From the IMG/VR virus record IMGVR_UViG_3300009152_000046, positions 1 through 64,000 of that record: a DNA stretch of 64,000 nucleotides; one strand, written 5' to 3'. The notes under the pieces were generated by a model. That model did not search any database, had not been told where the DNA came from, and worked only from the letters and a program-made list of their open reading frames with translations. The position numbers were made by a program, and so were the translations under genes. Below, piece by piece: positions 37,701 to 47,222 of this stretch (position 1 is its first letter; each line of letters starts with the position of its first letter). This DNA comes from a virus.

Positions 37701-39272
37701 ATGAAGTTTACTGAACTAGAAGACGCGGACATTGAATATATTGCAGAGACATATTTCAATAAATCTATTTCTTGGGATCAACGCCTAGATTTACTTGCGC
37801 AAAGATTTAAAAGATCTGAACGAACAATACAGCACTGGATTGCAAAACTTGGATATAGTACTAAACAAGTCGAGGAGTCACCTCAATTAATTGCAGCAAA
37901 AGCAAAAGAATTTAATCGCGAAAAAAAGAGATTTATTATAACTTGGGCACAGAATGATACTCCTGTGAATGAAGAGTTTATTGTAAATCTTGAAAAATAC
38001 GCAGAATTCGTTGATGCAGACATTCATGTTATTGCAGGTCGCTATAAAAATCCAACCTCAGTATTTACTGATAAAAATTACGAAACCTGGTCAGATAGAA
38101 TTATTGATTACCTAGATGCAAATCGTCACGATGTGCATAAGTATCTTTCAATTATGTCAGACGTAAAGATTCAGCCGACCGCAGTAGACCCAATGACTGG
38201 TTTACAAGGAATGAGCGGAATTAACTCATGTGTGTTTGGTTCGCCGCGCGTACAATTAGAAACCATCCCAGTATTAGAAGGAAATCGTCCAAAAATGATG
38301 GTTACTACTGGTGCGTGTACAGTTTCAAATTATACTGACTCTAAGTCCGGTAAAAAGGGAGAATTTCATCACACGTTAGGATTTGTTATTATTGAAATAA
38401 AGGACGACGATAAATTCTTTATTCGTCAAGTAACTGCAACTGATGGTGGAAACTTTACTGATCTCTATCACAATGTTACATACAATTTAGTTACTCAAGA
38501 AAGTGTTATCACTAGAGTAACTAGTGTAGCGGCAATCGTTTGGGGAGATATCCATTACGGCAAACATGATCAGCGTGTATTTGATTCTACCTTTGACTTA
38601 ATGGCAAAGATCCACCCAGAATACGTTGTCTTACATGATGTATTTGACGGCGATTCAATTAACCATCATGAAATAAAGGATCCGTTTATTCAATATGAAA
38701 AGGAGATGAGCGGAGCAAACTCATTGAAACGAGAGATTGATGAATTATTAGTTGGACTAGAAGAATTTCAAGACTATAATGTAATTGTAGTTCGCAGTAA
38801 TCATGATGATTTCGTAGATCGGTGGTTGAAGGACACTGATTGGAGAAGAACAGTTACTCCAAAGAATTCTTTAGAATATATGCAGTTCGCAGCGGCGATC
38901 CTGAGTAAAGAAGCACCAAATGGAGTAATTCCATATGTTATCAATAAGAAGTTCCCTCAGTTTAAAACTCTAGGCCGCGGGGATAGCTTTATTATAAAAG
39001 ATTGGGAACTCGGTCAACATGGAGATATTGGTTCAGGCGGAAGTCGAGGATCTCTTTTACAATTTAGAAAATTAAACACAAAGATAGTAGTAGGACATTA
39101 CCACTCTCCTGGTAGAAAGGATGGAGCACTAGCTGTCGGAACCTCAACTCACCTTAGAATAGGATATAATAGAGGAGCCAGTAGCTGGTTACAGTCACAT
39201 GTGATTATTCATAATGATGGAAAAGCTCAACATATCCATTTTATCGGAGGAGAATATACTACCTTAAAATAA
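37701..39272 (+). CDS. Calcineurin-like metallophosphoesterase with N-terminal helix-turn-helix
   Basis: 523 residues. Residues 20-55 contain a helix-turn-helix of the homeodomain-like type (RFKRSERTIQHWIAKLGY). The C-terminal half has the full metallophosphoesterase set: GDIHYGKHD near residue 282 (D-x-H), LHDVFDGDSINHHE near 313 (GD), VRSNHDDFVDRW near 367 (NHD) and VVGHYHSPG near 464 (GH-x-H). Such enzymes cleave phosphodiesters in DNA, RNA or cyclic nucleotides with two metals. The N-terminal HTH suggests a DNA-bound nuclease. It has an early-type promoter. It does not look like T4 gp47 (no associated SbcC-like gene nearby). Confidence 0.8.
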   Translation: MKFTELEDADIEYIAETYFNKSISWDQRLDLLAQRFKRSERTIQHWIAKLGYSTKQVEESPQLIAAKAKEFNREKKRFIITWAQNDTPVNEEFIVNLEKYAEFVDADIHVIAGRYKNPTSVFTDKNYETWSDRIIDYLDANRHDVHKYLSIMSDVKIQPTAVDPMTGLQGMSGINSCVFGSPRVQLETIPVLEGNRPKMMVTTGACTVSNYTDSKSGKKGEFHHTLGFVIIEIKDDDKFFIRQVTATDGGNFTDLYHNVTYNLVTQESVITRVTSVAAIVWGDIHYGKHDQRVFDSTFDLMAKIHPEYVVLHDVFDGDSINHHEIKDPFIQYEKEMSGANSLKREIDELLVGLEEFQDYNVIVVRSNHDDFVDRWLKDTDWRRTVTPKNSLEYMQFAAAILSKEAPNGVIPYVINKKFPQFKTLGRGDSFIIKDWELGQHGDIGSGGSRGSLLQFRKLNTKIVVGHYHSPGRKDGALAVGTSTHLRIGYNRGASSWLQSHVIIHNDGKAQHIHFIGGEYTTLK

Positions 39273-39281
39273 TCACAGGCC

Positions 39282-39476
39282 GTGAAACATGAAAAACCAG
39301 AAAGTTGGAAAAACTTAGAAAACTACAGAAAGGGTAAAGAACAGTTAAAAAATGCAATAGTTCAGCACCCAGACGACGAACCCAAGACTTCAATCTACGA
39401 TTATGTCAAAAAGAACGTTAATCGAAAGCTATGGGTGATACCATTTGACAAATTTAAAAGAAAAGGCGGTAAATAA
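39282..39476 (+). CDS. Small basic unknown protein (64 aa)
   Basis: GTG start at 39282, nine bases after the phosphoesterase stop. Sequence MKHEKPESWKNLENYRKGKE with a second basic part (VNRKLWVIPFDKFKRKGGK). Likely a small helical, nucleic-acid-contacting protein; not recognised. It closes the early-type unit led by the phosphoesterase, and a terminator overlaps its last codons. Confidence 0.6.
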   Translation: MKHEKPESWKNLENYRKGKEQLKNAIVQHPDDEPKTSIYDYVKKNVNRKLWVIPFDKFKRKGGK

Positions 39477-39484
39477 CTGCCTTT
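39462..39484 (+). terminator. Terminator after the phosphoesterase unit
   Basis: AAAGGCGGT pairs with ACTGCCTTT (one G-T) around AAATA, then a T-rich run. Confidence 0.7.
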
Positions 39485-39493
39485 CTTTTTTAT

Positions 39494-39503
39494 GATAAAT
39501 AAC
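39494..39503 (+). promoter_or_regulatory. Late-type promoter box
   Basis: GATAAATAAC, 30 nt before the ATG at 39524. Confidence 0.6.
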
Positions 39504-39523
39504 TAAAATATAGCGTATACACA

Positions 39524-41251
39524 ATGACGTTTTCCAAATACTTATTCACACTTTTAAACAAAGATAGACTTATCGTTGAAAATGCAGGTGCTCCAAGTAG
39601 CCCAGTAATAGATGTTGACTCGATCAAAAATCAAATTGAGTCCGGCGTCGGTGGTGATATTACGCAAAAGGATGCGGTTACTGCATCTTTTGAGGCCCTT
39701 GAGAAGGCATTTGACTCAATTCCATTAGATTATTTAGAAAAAGCTGAAAATCCTGGGCTAGAAGACATTTTTACTGAACTTGCTAAGTCAGATAAGCTTG
39801 ATTTTCTAGAAAAATATGCCCAAAATGAGAAAAATGCGATCGAGGGAGTTGCAAAATCGATGGAAACCATTGATAAGGAACGTGATGAAGTAAAATTCAT
39901 AAATTATCTTCGTGACTATTCTAATATTTCAGAAAGATTACTTAAAATTTACAGACTTTGCGCTGGCCAGATCGGTTTATCGCTAACTGAGGCAGTAAAT
40001 TTAGAGCCTGAAGTAAAGAGTAAAGTAGAACGTATTATCAAATTAAGTAAAGAGGGTGCAGCTAGTACCTGGAAGAAGATCTTAGATGCTGAAGCTAAAA
40101 ATATTGATTCTTTACCAGAAACTCCAGAAGGAGCACAAAAGTTTTATGAGTATAAAGACTTATTAGAACTACTTGGACTTACTCAATTCCTAAAGGATGC
40201 ACTTGCAGCAAAAGAAAAGGAGGTAGCTGCAAAAGAAAAGCCAGAAAGCGTAAGCACCAAACGAAAAAAGAGAATTATTGATAATCGTCTTATTAAAGGT
40301 ATTCAGTATGCTGAACTACCAGTAATTTCAAATGATATTGCGGAAGTTCCGGGTGATCTTTTCAAAATGTTTAAAGCTCTAGAGAAACAAAATTCTGCAT
40401 GGATGAACTCTTCACTAAGTAAGTATGTGTTTGCGGCCGGCGATTCAGCTAGAGCAAAGGAATTTGATACTACTGCTCGACAAACGGAAAGCGTTAAAGA
40501 AGAAGATCAGCTGGCCTATTTAATGGCATGCCGTTCATGGTCACTAAGCTATATTAAAGGTTTAGTTGATGGAGATCTTACTGAAAAGGAAGAGTCAAAT
40601 TATGTAACTAAACTTGAAAATGTTTCTTCTGAAAAAGAAAGAGAAATTAAAAATTATTACCTATCTAGAGATTTTAATCTTGGTAACTTCGGTGGAGTTC
40701 AACTTACACCAGAAATTAGATTACCTTTATACGCTAGAGTAAAATTACCAGTAACTGATGAGGACCGTAAAAAAGAAAGTCCACTAAGAAATATATTAAA
40801 AGGGCTTGGTCAAATTGTGACTGGTTTATTTGGTGCAATTCCAGATAAAGGAAATGAAGCAGTTGCAAAAATGGCAAGAAACAGAAACCTTGCAATATTT
40901 AATGGACTCAATGCGATCGTTAAAGGAACAGTTACTGCAGTCGGTGGAAAACAGGCAGGTCGTGATTATTCTGAAAAAGTAGATAAACTTGTTCCTGGTA
41001 AAGCAGTAGTTAAGGAGGATATGCTTTCTCTAGGCGATGCACCAGGAGTAGTTGTAGTAAATCCAGAATCTCCAGGTCAAGTAATGCAAACGCCGGACTC
41101 TCTACCTGGTAATAATATGGATATTTTTTCTTTAGCTGGACCGGGTAAAAAAATTACCTCGACTAAGAAAAGTAAAAAGAAGAGCAAGAAAAAAGCGGCT
41201 AAAGTTAATCATATAGTTTCTAGCTTTTCAGACTTTATGCAGCGCAAGTAA
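39524..41251 (+). CDS. Large capsid-cargo candidate with basic tail (575 aa)
   Basis: Opens MTFSKYLFTLLNKDRLIVENAG: an aromatic stretch followed by I-V-E before Asn. The body is helical and Lys/Glu-rich (KLDFLEKYAQNEKNAIEG, ALAAKEKEVAAKEKPESV), with an amphipathic Gly/Leu-rich segment near residue 430 (ILKGLGQIVTGLFGAIP) that could interact with a membrane. The C-terminus is strongly basic (STKKSKKKSKKKAAK) and ends with a second motif, IVSSFSDFMQRK. Not recognised as an enzyme. It is the largest cargo candidate of the window and has its own late box; a genome-ejection or internal-body protein is conceivable. Confidence 0.7.
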   Translation: MTFSKYLFTLLNKDRLIVENAGAPSSPVIDVDSIKNQIESGVGGDITQKDAVTASFEALEKAFDSIPLDYLEKAENPGLEDIFTELAKSDKLDFLEKYAQNEKNAIEGVAKSMETIDKERDEVKFINYLRDYSNISERLLKIYRLCAGQIGLSLTEAVNLEPEVKSKVERIIKLSKEGAASTWKKILDAEAKNIDSLPETPEGAQKFYEYKDLLELLGLTQFLKDALAAKEKEVAAKEKPESVSTKRKKRIIDNRLIKGIQYAELPVISNDIAEVPGDLFKMFKALEKQNSAWMNSSLSKYVFAAGDSARAKEFDTTARQTESVKEEDQLAYLMACRSWSLSYIKGLVDGDLTEKEESNYVTKLENVSSEKEREIKNYYLSRDFNLGNFGGVQLTPEIRLPLYARVKLPVTDEDRKKESPLRNILKGLGQIVTGLFGAIPDKGNEAVAKMARNRNLAIFNGLNAIVKGTVTAVGGKQAGRDYSEKVDKLVPGKAVVKEDMLSLGDAPGVVVVNPESPGQVMQTPDSLPGNNMDIFSLAGPGKKITSTKKSKKKSKKKAAKVNHIVSSFSDFMQRK

Positions 41252-41278
41252 TCGTATGCAGCATAATTTTACAATTAC

Positions 41279-41288
41279 AATAAATAAT
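41279..41288 (+). promoter_or_regulatory. Late-type promoter box of the baseplate operon
   Basis: AATAAATAAT, 27 nt before the ATG at 41306; serves five tightly packed genes up to 47222. Confidence 0.65.
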
Positions 41289-41305
41289 AAAAAGAAATAT
41301 AGTAA

Positions 41306-43249
41306 ATGAGCATAACTGATCCTAATTTACTTGGAGCAAACTCGAACACTGGTGAAGCACCTAAATCATCTACAAATGATTTGCTTGGCATAACTGATGC
41401 TTCATGGTCTTCTTTAAATAATACTCACACGGAAAAAATATACGGAGCATCCGATGCTGCAGGTAAAGAGGCAAAAGCGGTATTAGGAACTGACTCTATC
41501 TTTAATCCATTTTATGTATTTAGATATGCAAAATATGGAAGTATTTCCGGCGATAATTATTCTCCGGAATATCACAAAGATACTCAAGATGTAGTTTCAA
41601 ATGTTCTTGAAGCATTTGCATTAACTCCATTAGATAAGATTAAAGAGCAGAAAAAGGAATCAGAAAACCCGACTGCTGGAGAAATTATCCGTTGGGCTCA
41701 AAGCAATGCCGATCAAAATAAAGGTGATACTACTTTTGGTGCAATGCCGTATCAATGGAACGATTTCTTATGGTGTAAGTGGTATGGTAAAATGCCCAAT
41801 AATAGAATGTTGACACTACGCAGATTTCCAATTCCAGTAGAGGATAATTTACAAATTGCTGAATCAAAAGCCCCATTGGTGCCAATTGCACAAGCCGTTA
41901 CCTGGTGGGGAGGAGATACTGGAAATAAATTATCTAGTGTATTAAATATTGATTATGGATATAATTGGATACCGAAAACGGCTAAGATGCAGGACGTTAC
42001 TGGTAATGAAATTTCAGCAGATGCACTATTAGACGCAGCAGGATTAACACAAACAGATAATCCTAACCTTAGAAAGATTTTACTTGCGACTCTTTTTCAA
42101 AATAACGATAATCCATTTGCAGCAACAGGATACGACGGAAAAGTACAAAACTGGCTTACAACTGCATACGGCGAAGAAGGTCAATATTGGAATCGTGTGC
42201 GTGGTCCACTTAACGTAATTAACTCAACACTAATTAGAAACACTGGGTTCACATATCAACACCCAGTAACGATGACATTTAGTTATAAATTAAGATCGTT
42301 TTCTAATATTAATCCTAGGATTGCAATGTTAGACCTAATTAGTAACTTTTTATCCTTAACATATAGCAAAGCTGAATTTTGGGGTGGAGGAATCCGATAT
42401 TTTCAAAAAACTGGGTTTATTCTTCCTGGAATGCCAAGTCAAAAGTTTGAAAATGGCGATTTTATTGGAGGTATACAGGACACAATTACGTATATGCTTG
42501 GAGAATTCCAAAAGAAAGGAAAAGACTTAGCTGAAGGTGTCGCGGCACTTACGAAAGGAGTCGGCGATGCTGATCTTACTGGAGTAGCAAACACGCTAGG
42601 GGCTTCACAGACTGCACAAAACATTGCAGGTTCATGGGTATCAGAACTTATGCAGACTCCTCTTACGATGCGATCATTCCTAGACGGTCGAGCCGTTGGT
42701 GAATGGCATCTTACGGTAGGTAACCCAATGAATCCACTGGCAGTAATGGGAAATCTGTGCTTAAAAAGCACTAGTATGTCATTCAACGATTCATTAGGTA
42801 TGGATGATTTTCCAACTGAAGTTACTTTTAAAGTAATTTTTGAACACGGCAGACCTCGAGCAAAACAGGATATTGAATCAATGTTTAACTTTGGTGGAGG
42901 CGCATTAACCTTTACTCCATTACCTCAGCCTTCTTCTTCATATAACTCACTTGGAGAAAGAAATAGTATTGCCGCAAATAATGCAATAAATGGTAGAAGC
43001 GACACTACTCCAGGTTCAACACAAAGCAGCACAGCAACGTCAGTCGGACAAGTGTTTGAAGCTACTTCTGGTGGAACAAAAAATAGCAGTACTGGTGCAA
43101 ATAAAGAAAGATTTGATCAGTTTGACGATAAAACTAAAGATCAAATTGCAGGTTATATAAAAAGCAAAGTTGCAAGAGCATACGGAACAAAATTTGCAGC
43201 GTCGCCAGTTTTGGTAGACTACTTCCTAGACTTAAAAACAAAAGACTAA
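41306..43249 (+). CDS. Tail/baseplate structural protein (647 aa)
   Basis: First gene of the hub operon. The protein has a Trp-rich N-terminal third (FLWCKWYGKMPNNRMLTLRR), a TFSYKLRSFSNINPRIAM-like strand-rich centre, a variable Gly/Ala helical insertion near residues 415-440, and a conserved-looking GEWHLTVGNPMNPLAVMGNL...FPTEVTFKVIFEHGRP region, then a Ser/Thr/Asn-rich low-complexity tail. I cannot assign it to a T4 gene with confidence. Position before a LysM-type protein and the gp27-like hub suggests a baseplate or tube-initiator component (gp48/gp54 position), which is inference. Confidence 0.65.
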   Translation: MSITDPNLLGANSNTGEAPKSSTNDLLGITDASWSSLNNTHTEKIYGASDAAGKEAKAVLGTDSIFNPFYVFRYAKYGSISGDNYSPEYHKDTQDVVSNVLEAFALTPLDKIKEQKKESENPTAGEIIRWAQSNADQNKGDTTFGAMPYQWNDFLWCKWYGKMPNNRMLTLRRFPIPVEDNLQIAESKAPLVPIAQAVTWWGGDTGNKLSSVLNIDYGYNWIPKTAKMQDVTGNEISADALLDAAGLTQTDNPNLRKILLATLFQNNDNPFAATGYDGKVQNWLTTAYGEEGQYWNRVRGPLNVINSTLIRNTGFTYQHPVTMTFSYKLRSFSNINPRIAMLDLISNFLSLTYSKAEFWGGGIRYFQKTGFILPGMPSQKFENGDFIGGIQDTITYMLGEFQKKGKDLAEGVAALTKGVGDADLTGVANTLGASQTAQNIAGSWVSELMQTPLTMRSFLDGRAVGEWHLTVGNPMNPLAVMGNLCLKSTSMSFNDSLGMDDFPTEVTFKVIFEHGRPRAKQDIESMFNFGGGALTFTPLPQPSSSYNSLGERNSIAANNAINGRSDTTPGSTQSSTATSVGQVFEATSGGTKNSSTGANKERFDQFDDKTKDQIAGYIKSKVARAYGTKFAASPVLVDYFLDLKTKD

Positions 43250-43250
43250 T

Positions 43251-43838
43251 ATGTTAATAACTAGATTACTTCGACTTAAGAATATTTTTACGACAGCTGC
43301 CGGCGACGGAATAGTTGACTTAATTAGTTCAACTTTTAGTTTTGCAAAGGATTCAGGAATTGCACAAAGTGTAATCAGAGTACAGGATGAAGAGGCAATG
43401 CGCCCAGACTTAATATCCGTTCGTGTATATTCAGATCAGCAATACTATGAAGCTCTAATGAAATATAATGGAATATCGAATCCATTTGCAATTGCGCCAA
43501 ATGATATATTATTTGTACCTGCATTCAAGAGCCTTGAAAAGATGATGGTTACTCCAACTAAAGTAATTGATAAGGGAGCACAGAAGAAAGATAATAACGA
43601 AGCTAAACTCTTAAATCCTAAAACAGTTAAAGATAAAAAGAGATTAGAGGCGCTAAAGGATAAGGTTAAAGAAATTGTTCCGCCAAACGTTAACACTACT
43701 GGAAACAAGAATGTTAAGGTGAGAGACGGTAAAGTAATTTTCGGTGAGGACGTTACTCAAGTAAATAAAGATAATTGTCCAGTACCTATCTCAAGAGCTA
43801 GACTAATTCAGCAGTTAACTAAAGCAAATTTATTTTAA
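43251..43838 (+). CDS. LysM-like baseplate protein (195 aa)
   Basis: Residues 50-85 resemble a LysM-type repeat in phage baseplates: YYEALMKYNGISNPFAIAPNDILFVP, the same plan as gp53/gpX-type LysM proteins, where the module ties wedge or hub parts together. The C-terminal half is lysine-rich and probably extended (AQKKDNNEAKLL, KKRLEALKDKVKE), ending in SRARLIQQLTKANLF. It starts one base after the 647-residue gene and overlaps the hub gene by one base (ATG at the stop), a sign of strict stoichiometry. Confidence 0.7.
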   Translation: MLITRLLRLKNIFTTAAGDGIVDLISSTFSFAKDSGIAQSVIRVQDEEAMRPDLISVRVYSDQQYYEALMKYNGISNPFAIAPNDILFVPAFKSLEKMMVTPTKVIDKGAQKKDNNEAKLLNPKTVKDKKRLEALKDKVKEIVPPNVNTTGNKNVKVRDGKVIFGEDVTQVNKDNCPVPISRARLIQQLTKANLF

Positions 43839-45331
43839 TGTCATTTGGTCAAATCATAAAAGGTACATTACTACCAAAGGTTCAGTTAAAAACGTTATAT
43901 GAAGAGGATACTTCATCTGATAGTACAAATCCGTCATCATATAAAGCGCCAAAAAGCATGCCAGATTCTGGCCAAAAGACCGGTGCAACTGAACCTTATA
44001 TTAAAATAGGTGGACAAATAGTTAAGGGTATTGAAACAATGATACTTGATGAAACGGGTTTTATTCCAACTATCTCTCTTACGTTTGTTGATAATTTTGG
44101 TGAATTTGCAGGGGATTACTTTCCTAAGACTGATCTACTTATGAGTGTCTACTTGAAAGTCGGTACTGAAAAATTAAAACCGATTCGTTGCGACTTTTTA
44201 ATTACTCATGTAAAATCTATCCCAGCAAAATATACAGGTGATCGTAAGGGTATTTCTATTGGCACTACTTACTTAATTAAGGGAGAGCTATATGTTCCAG
44301 GTATCTATGCAAATATTTCTAGAAGTTATTCTGGTCTAAATTCAAAGGACGCATTAAAAAAGATATGTGGCGATTTAAGTCTAGGCTTTGCAGAAAACGA
44401 GAATACTCCTAATGATAAGATGACTTGGATTAATACAAATATGAGTACTCTTGCTTTTATGCAAACTATTGCTCAACATGCATATCAAGACGATGATTCT
44501 TTCTTTATGACGTTTATTGATAAGTACTATTACTTAAATTATGTTGAAGTAAATCGTCAATTAAAAGTAGAAGAGGCTCAGAAAACCTTCTTGACTTCAG
44601 CGAGACCGTTGGCTAGTGGAATCAATCAACAACTAAAGGATTCACCAGAAAGAGCCCAGTTAGAAGAGGAGACTATGGTAAATTATCTTACTACTGAACT
44701 TGAATACAAAGGTAAAGCTAATTATATTACTTCACTAAACTTGATTTCTGATCAGGGACAAATTGTTAAGAGCCAAGGTTATAAGAAACATATTTTCTAT
44801 TACGATCACCTCAAGTCTACCCAGACTCCATCTGAAAAGTTTAAAGACTTTTTCATGAGCCCGCTTAAGAGTATTGATCGTAATCAAGACCAACACCTAG
44901 TGCCAGCTGACCAACAATTAGCAGAAAACGAGATTAAAAAATGGATGAATATTGACTATGGTAATAATCATCCTGAATGGAATGCTGCACGTTTATTGAA
45001 TGCGCATAATTTAAAGGAATTAGATAAAATAAGACTTAAAGTTACTCTGAATAATATAAATTTTCAGGCAGTTAAAGGATTTACGGTGCCGATTTACATA
45101 TCCGTACAAGAGGCTGAAAATACTTTAAAGGCTACAAAATCAACAGAAGAGCAAGACGCAAAAATAAAGAATGAAAACGGTCTAGGCGCACAAACATTTG
45201 ATGCTCAATTAAGCGGTTATTATTATGTATCAGGTGCAAAGTATTACTATGATAAACTTAACCCAAATGGATTGTATACTGAACTCTTCTTATCAAGAAG
45301 AGAATGGGCTCCTTCTAAAAATAATAACTAA
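43838..45331 (+). CDS. Baseplate hub protein, gp27/gpD-like
   Basis: 497 residues. Hub-type features: two beta-barrel-like halves, with IVKGIETMILDETGFIPTIS near residue 60, FGEFAGDYFPKTDLLMSVYL near 88, a long helical/strand TLAFMQTIAQHAYQDDDSFF segment near 207-226 (the cell-puncturing hub domain equivalent of the DALKKICGDL...W...FI-Y pattern in gpD-type proteins), and a NNINFQAVKGFTVPIYISV strand near 405. It should form the trimeric hub under the tube to which the spike binds. Position just upstream of the spike gene supports the call. Confidence 0.75.
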   Translation: MSFGQIIKGTLLPKVQLKTLYEEDTSSDSTNPSSYKAPKSMPDSGQKTGATEPYIKIGGQIVKGIETMILDETGFIPTISLTFVDNFGEFAGDYFPKTDLLMSVYLKVGTEKLKPIRCDFLITHVKSIPAKYTGDRKGISIGTTYLIKGELYVPGIYANISRSYSGLNSKDALKKICGDLSLGFAENENTPNDKMTWINTNMSTLAFMQTIAQHAYQDDDSFFMTFIDKYYYLNYVEVNRQLKVEEAQKTFLTSARPLASGINQQLKDSPERAQLEEETMVNYLTTELEYKGKANYITSLNLISDQGQIVKSQGYKKHIFYYDHLKSTQTPSEKFKDFFMSPLKSIDRNQDQHLVPADQQLAENEIKKWMNIDYGNNHPEWNAARLLNAHNLKELDKIRLKVTLNNINFQAVKGFTVPIYISVQEAENTLKATKSTEEQDAKIKNENGLGAQTFDAQLSGYYYVSGAKYYYDKLNPNGLYTELFLSRREWAPSKNNN

Positions 45332-45333
45332 CG

Positions 45334-46395
45334 ATGCCTCATAATTTCTATGGAATAAAAAATAAAGTTGATAATTTCAGAAAGGGTACTTTTATGGATC
45401 CGTATGATGAGCCTACGTTCCTGACGTTTGCACTAGACTTTAAATTTGAAGATACATCATCGCTTGTGCAGGACACTCGACTTTCTGAGTCTCCTCTTTT
45501 TATTGAAAGAAGTGGAGGAATTGTTGAGTTCTTGAAGAACAGAGGCCATGCTGACAAAGCTCATGGCATGAAAGTATTTAAGAATATTTTATCTTACTTA
45601 ACCTTTGATGCTCCATGGTATTTCCAAAGTATTTCAGGTTTAGGTGCGATGTGGAAAGGAGCGACAGATATTGAATCTGGTTGGAAAGGTAAAAGTGCAA
45701 CGATTACTATAGACACATTAGAGGCAGTTGACCTAAGAATAAACGAATTAGCTGATATCTATCGTAATGCAGTATATGATAAAATCCACATGAGAGAAAG
45801 AGTGCCAGATAATTTAAGATGGTTCTCAATGGATATTTATGTGGCAGAGGTTAGAAACTTGCGTTATCGAATTCCAGGAGTTGGACAAAACGCTGCTAAC
45901 TTGTTAGGAATAAACACTGGTATTATTGGAAATATCGTAGGTGGAGGTAATATCTTATCTAACGTATTAAAACAATACGGCTATATTAAATTTAGATGTA
46001 GGCAGTGCGAATTTGATTTTTCAGACACTTTTGCTGGCGGCTCCGGCAAACTTGAAGTGACTCCAAAAAATACACCTGCCACTAATTCATTTAAAATTAA
46101 TATTGGTTTCTTTGAAGAAGAGAGCACATATGCAGATGGCAGTAAATTATTTGACGATCATATCAAGTCTGAACTGCATAATCCATGGAGTGCACGAAAT
46201 GTTGGTACGAATGTTCAAAACACTGCATCTTTCTTGTCTGGCTTACCGGTAATTGGAGAGTCAATTCAAAATGCTGGTGAAAGCGTGCAGAACGCTCTTG
46301 CTCAAGTAGGAGGATTAATTAATCCAGCATTGGGCGCAGCAAGTAATTTCTTAGAACCGCCAGTAACTGATCTCGGTAATGTATATGGCCGATAA
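45334..46395 (+). CDS. Baseplate/tail-tube-type protein (353 aa)
   Basis: Between hub and spike genes. LRWFSMDIYVAEVRNLRYRI and a later strand (IKFRCRQCEFDFSDTFAGG) resemble the strand-turn plan of tail-tube-like barrels, which also occur in tube-initiator and hub-cap proteins; an extended Gly/Asn-rich stretch lies near residues 190-210. Not assigned to a specific T4 gene. The region near residue 300 (IQNAGESVQNALAQVGG) is amphipathic. Starts two bases after the hub gene. Confidence 0.6.
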   Translation: MPHNFYGIKNKVDNFRKGTFMDPYDEPTFLTFALDFKFEDTSSLVQDTRLSESPLFIERSGGIVEFLKNRGHADKAHGMKVFKNILSYLTFDAPWYFQSISGLGAMWKGATDIESGWKGKSATITIDTLEAVDLRINELADIYRNAVYDKIHMRERVPDNLRWFSMDIYVAEVRNLRYRIPGVGQNAANLLGINTGIIGNIVGGGNILSNVLKQYGYIKFRCRQCEFDFSDTFAGGSGKLEVTPKNTPATNSFKINIGFFEEESTYADGSKLFDDHIKSELHNPWSARNVGTNVQNTASFLSGLPVIGESIQNAGESVQNALAQVGGLINPALGAASNFLEPPVTDLGNVYGR

Positions 46396-46430
46396 CTAAA
46401 CCAAAAGTACTTTTTTAGATATAATTTAAT

Positions 46431-47222
46431 ATGGATAATCACGATATAGAATCACGAAATAACCGAGACTTAGTTGACAAACAATTTCTTGGCATAGTTG
46501 AGGACGCAAACGACCCTCGAAAAGAAGGTCGCGCAAAAGTTAGAGTTATTAGCCTATACGATGATATTGCAGTAGCTGATCTTCCATGGGCGTATCCAAA
46601 ACAAAAGAGCGCTTTTTTCGGTAAGAAAGGCAAAGGAGGTTCCTTATCGGTTCCTAAAAAAGGATCGATCGTTGCAGTTAGATTCGATAATGGAAATCCC
46701 TATTCACCAGAGTACTATTCCTTGCATGAAATTGCAGACGATGTTCGAGAAGAGTTAGGCAAAGACGGAGAATATTTAGGTTCACATATTGTGCTATTCG
46801 ATGGTGACGAAGAGTTAAAAATCTGGTTCAGTATTAGTAAAGGAATTACAATGCAATTAAAAGGATCTCGAGTAAATATTGGTCGCGATAAAGCGATTAC
46901 TATTGAACACGATCAAACACAATCAGTTATTGAATTAAGAGGCGGTAATATTACGATCCATGCAAATTCCAGAATTGAAATGTCAAGCGGCAGCGAAATT
47001 GAAGCAGCATCAAACGATATTTGGATCAATGGTAATTTCGTAAAAGTAGGTCATAATCCAGTAAATGGACCGGCTGTGCTTGGAGATAAGCTGTTTCTCC
47101 TATTAGAAGCGATGGGCAGTGCAATCGATGCAAAATTTCCACCAACACCTGGAGCAATAACTGCAGCTGTGAGCTCATTTAAACCAGCAGTATTATCAAA
47201 TACGGTAAAGGTTTCACTATAA
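46431..47222 (+). CDS. Baseplate spike protein, gp5/gpV-like OB-fold plus beta-helix
   Basis: 263 residues. Residues 15-95 form an OB-type domain (FLGIVEDANDPRKEGRAKVR, DLPWAYPKQKS, GSIVAVRFDNGNPYSPEYYS), the standard plan of gp5 N-domains and VgrG/gpV spikes. Residues 115-215 are a repeat-rich beta-helix (LKGSRVNIGRDKAITIEH, IELRGGNITIHANSRIEMSS, EIEAASNDIWINGNFVKVG). No lysozyme domain is present, unlike T4 gp5. The protein should cap the tail needle and pierce the envelope. Last gene of the operon; it converges with the glycan island. Confidence 0.85.
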   Translation: MDNHDIESRNNRDLVDKQFLGIVEDANDPRKEGRAKVRVISLYDDIAVADLPWAYPKQKSAFFGKKGKGGSLSVPKKGSIVAVRFDNGNPYSPEYYSLHEIADDVREELGKDGEYLGSHIVLFDGDEELKIWFSISKGITMQLKGSRVNIGRDKAITIEHDQTQSVIELRGGNITIHANSRIEMSSGSEIEAASNDIWINGNFVKVGHNPVNGPAVLGDKLFLLLEAMGSAIDAKFPPTPGAITAAVSSFKPAVLSNTVKVSL

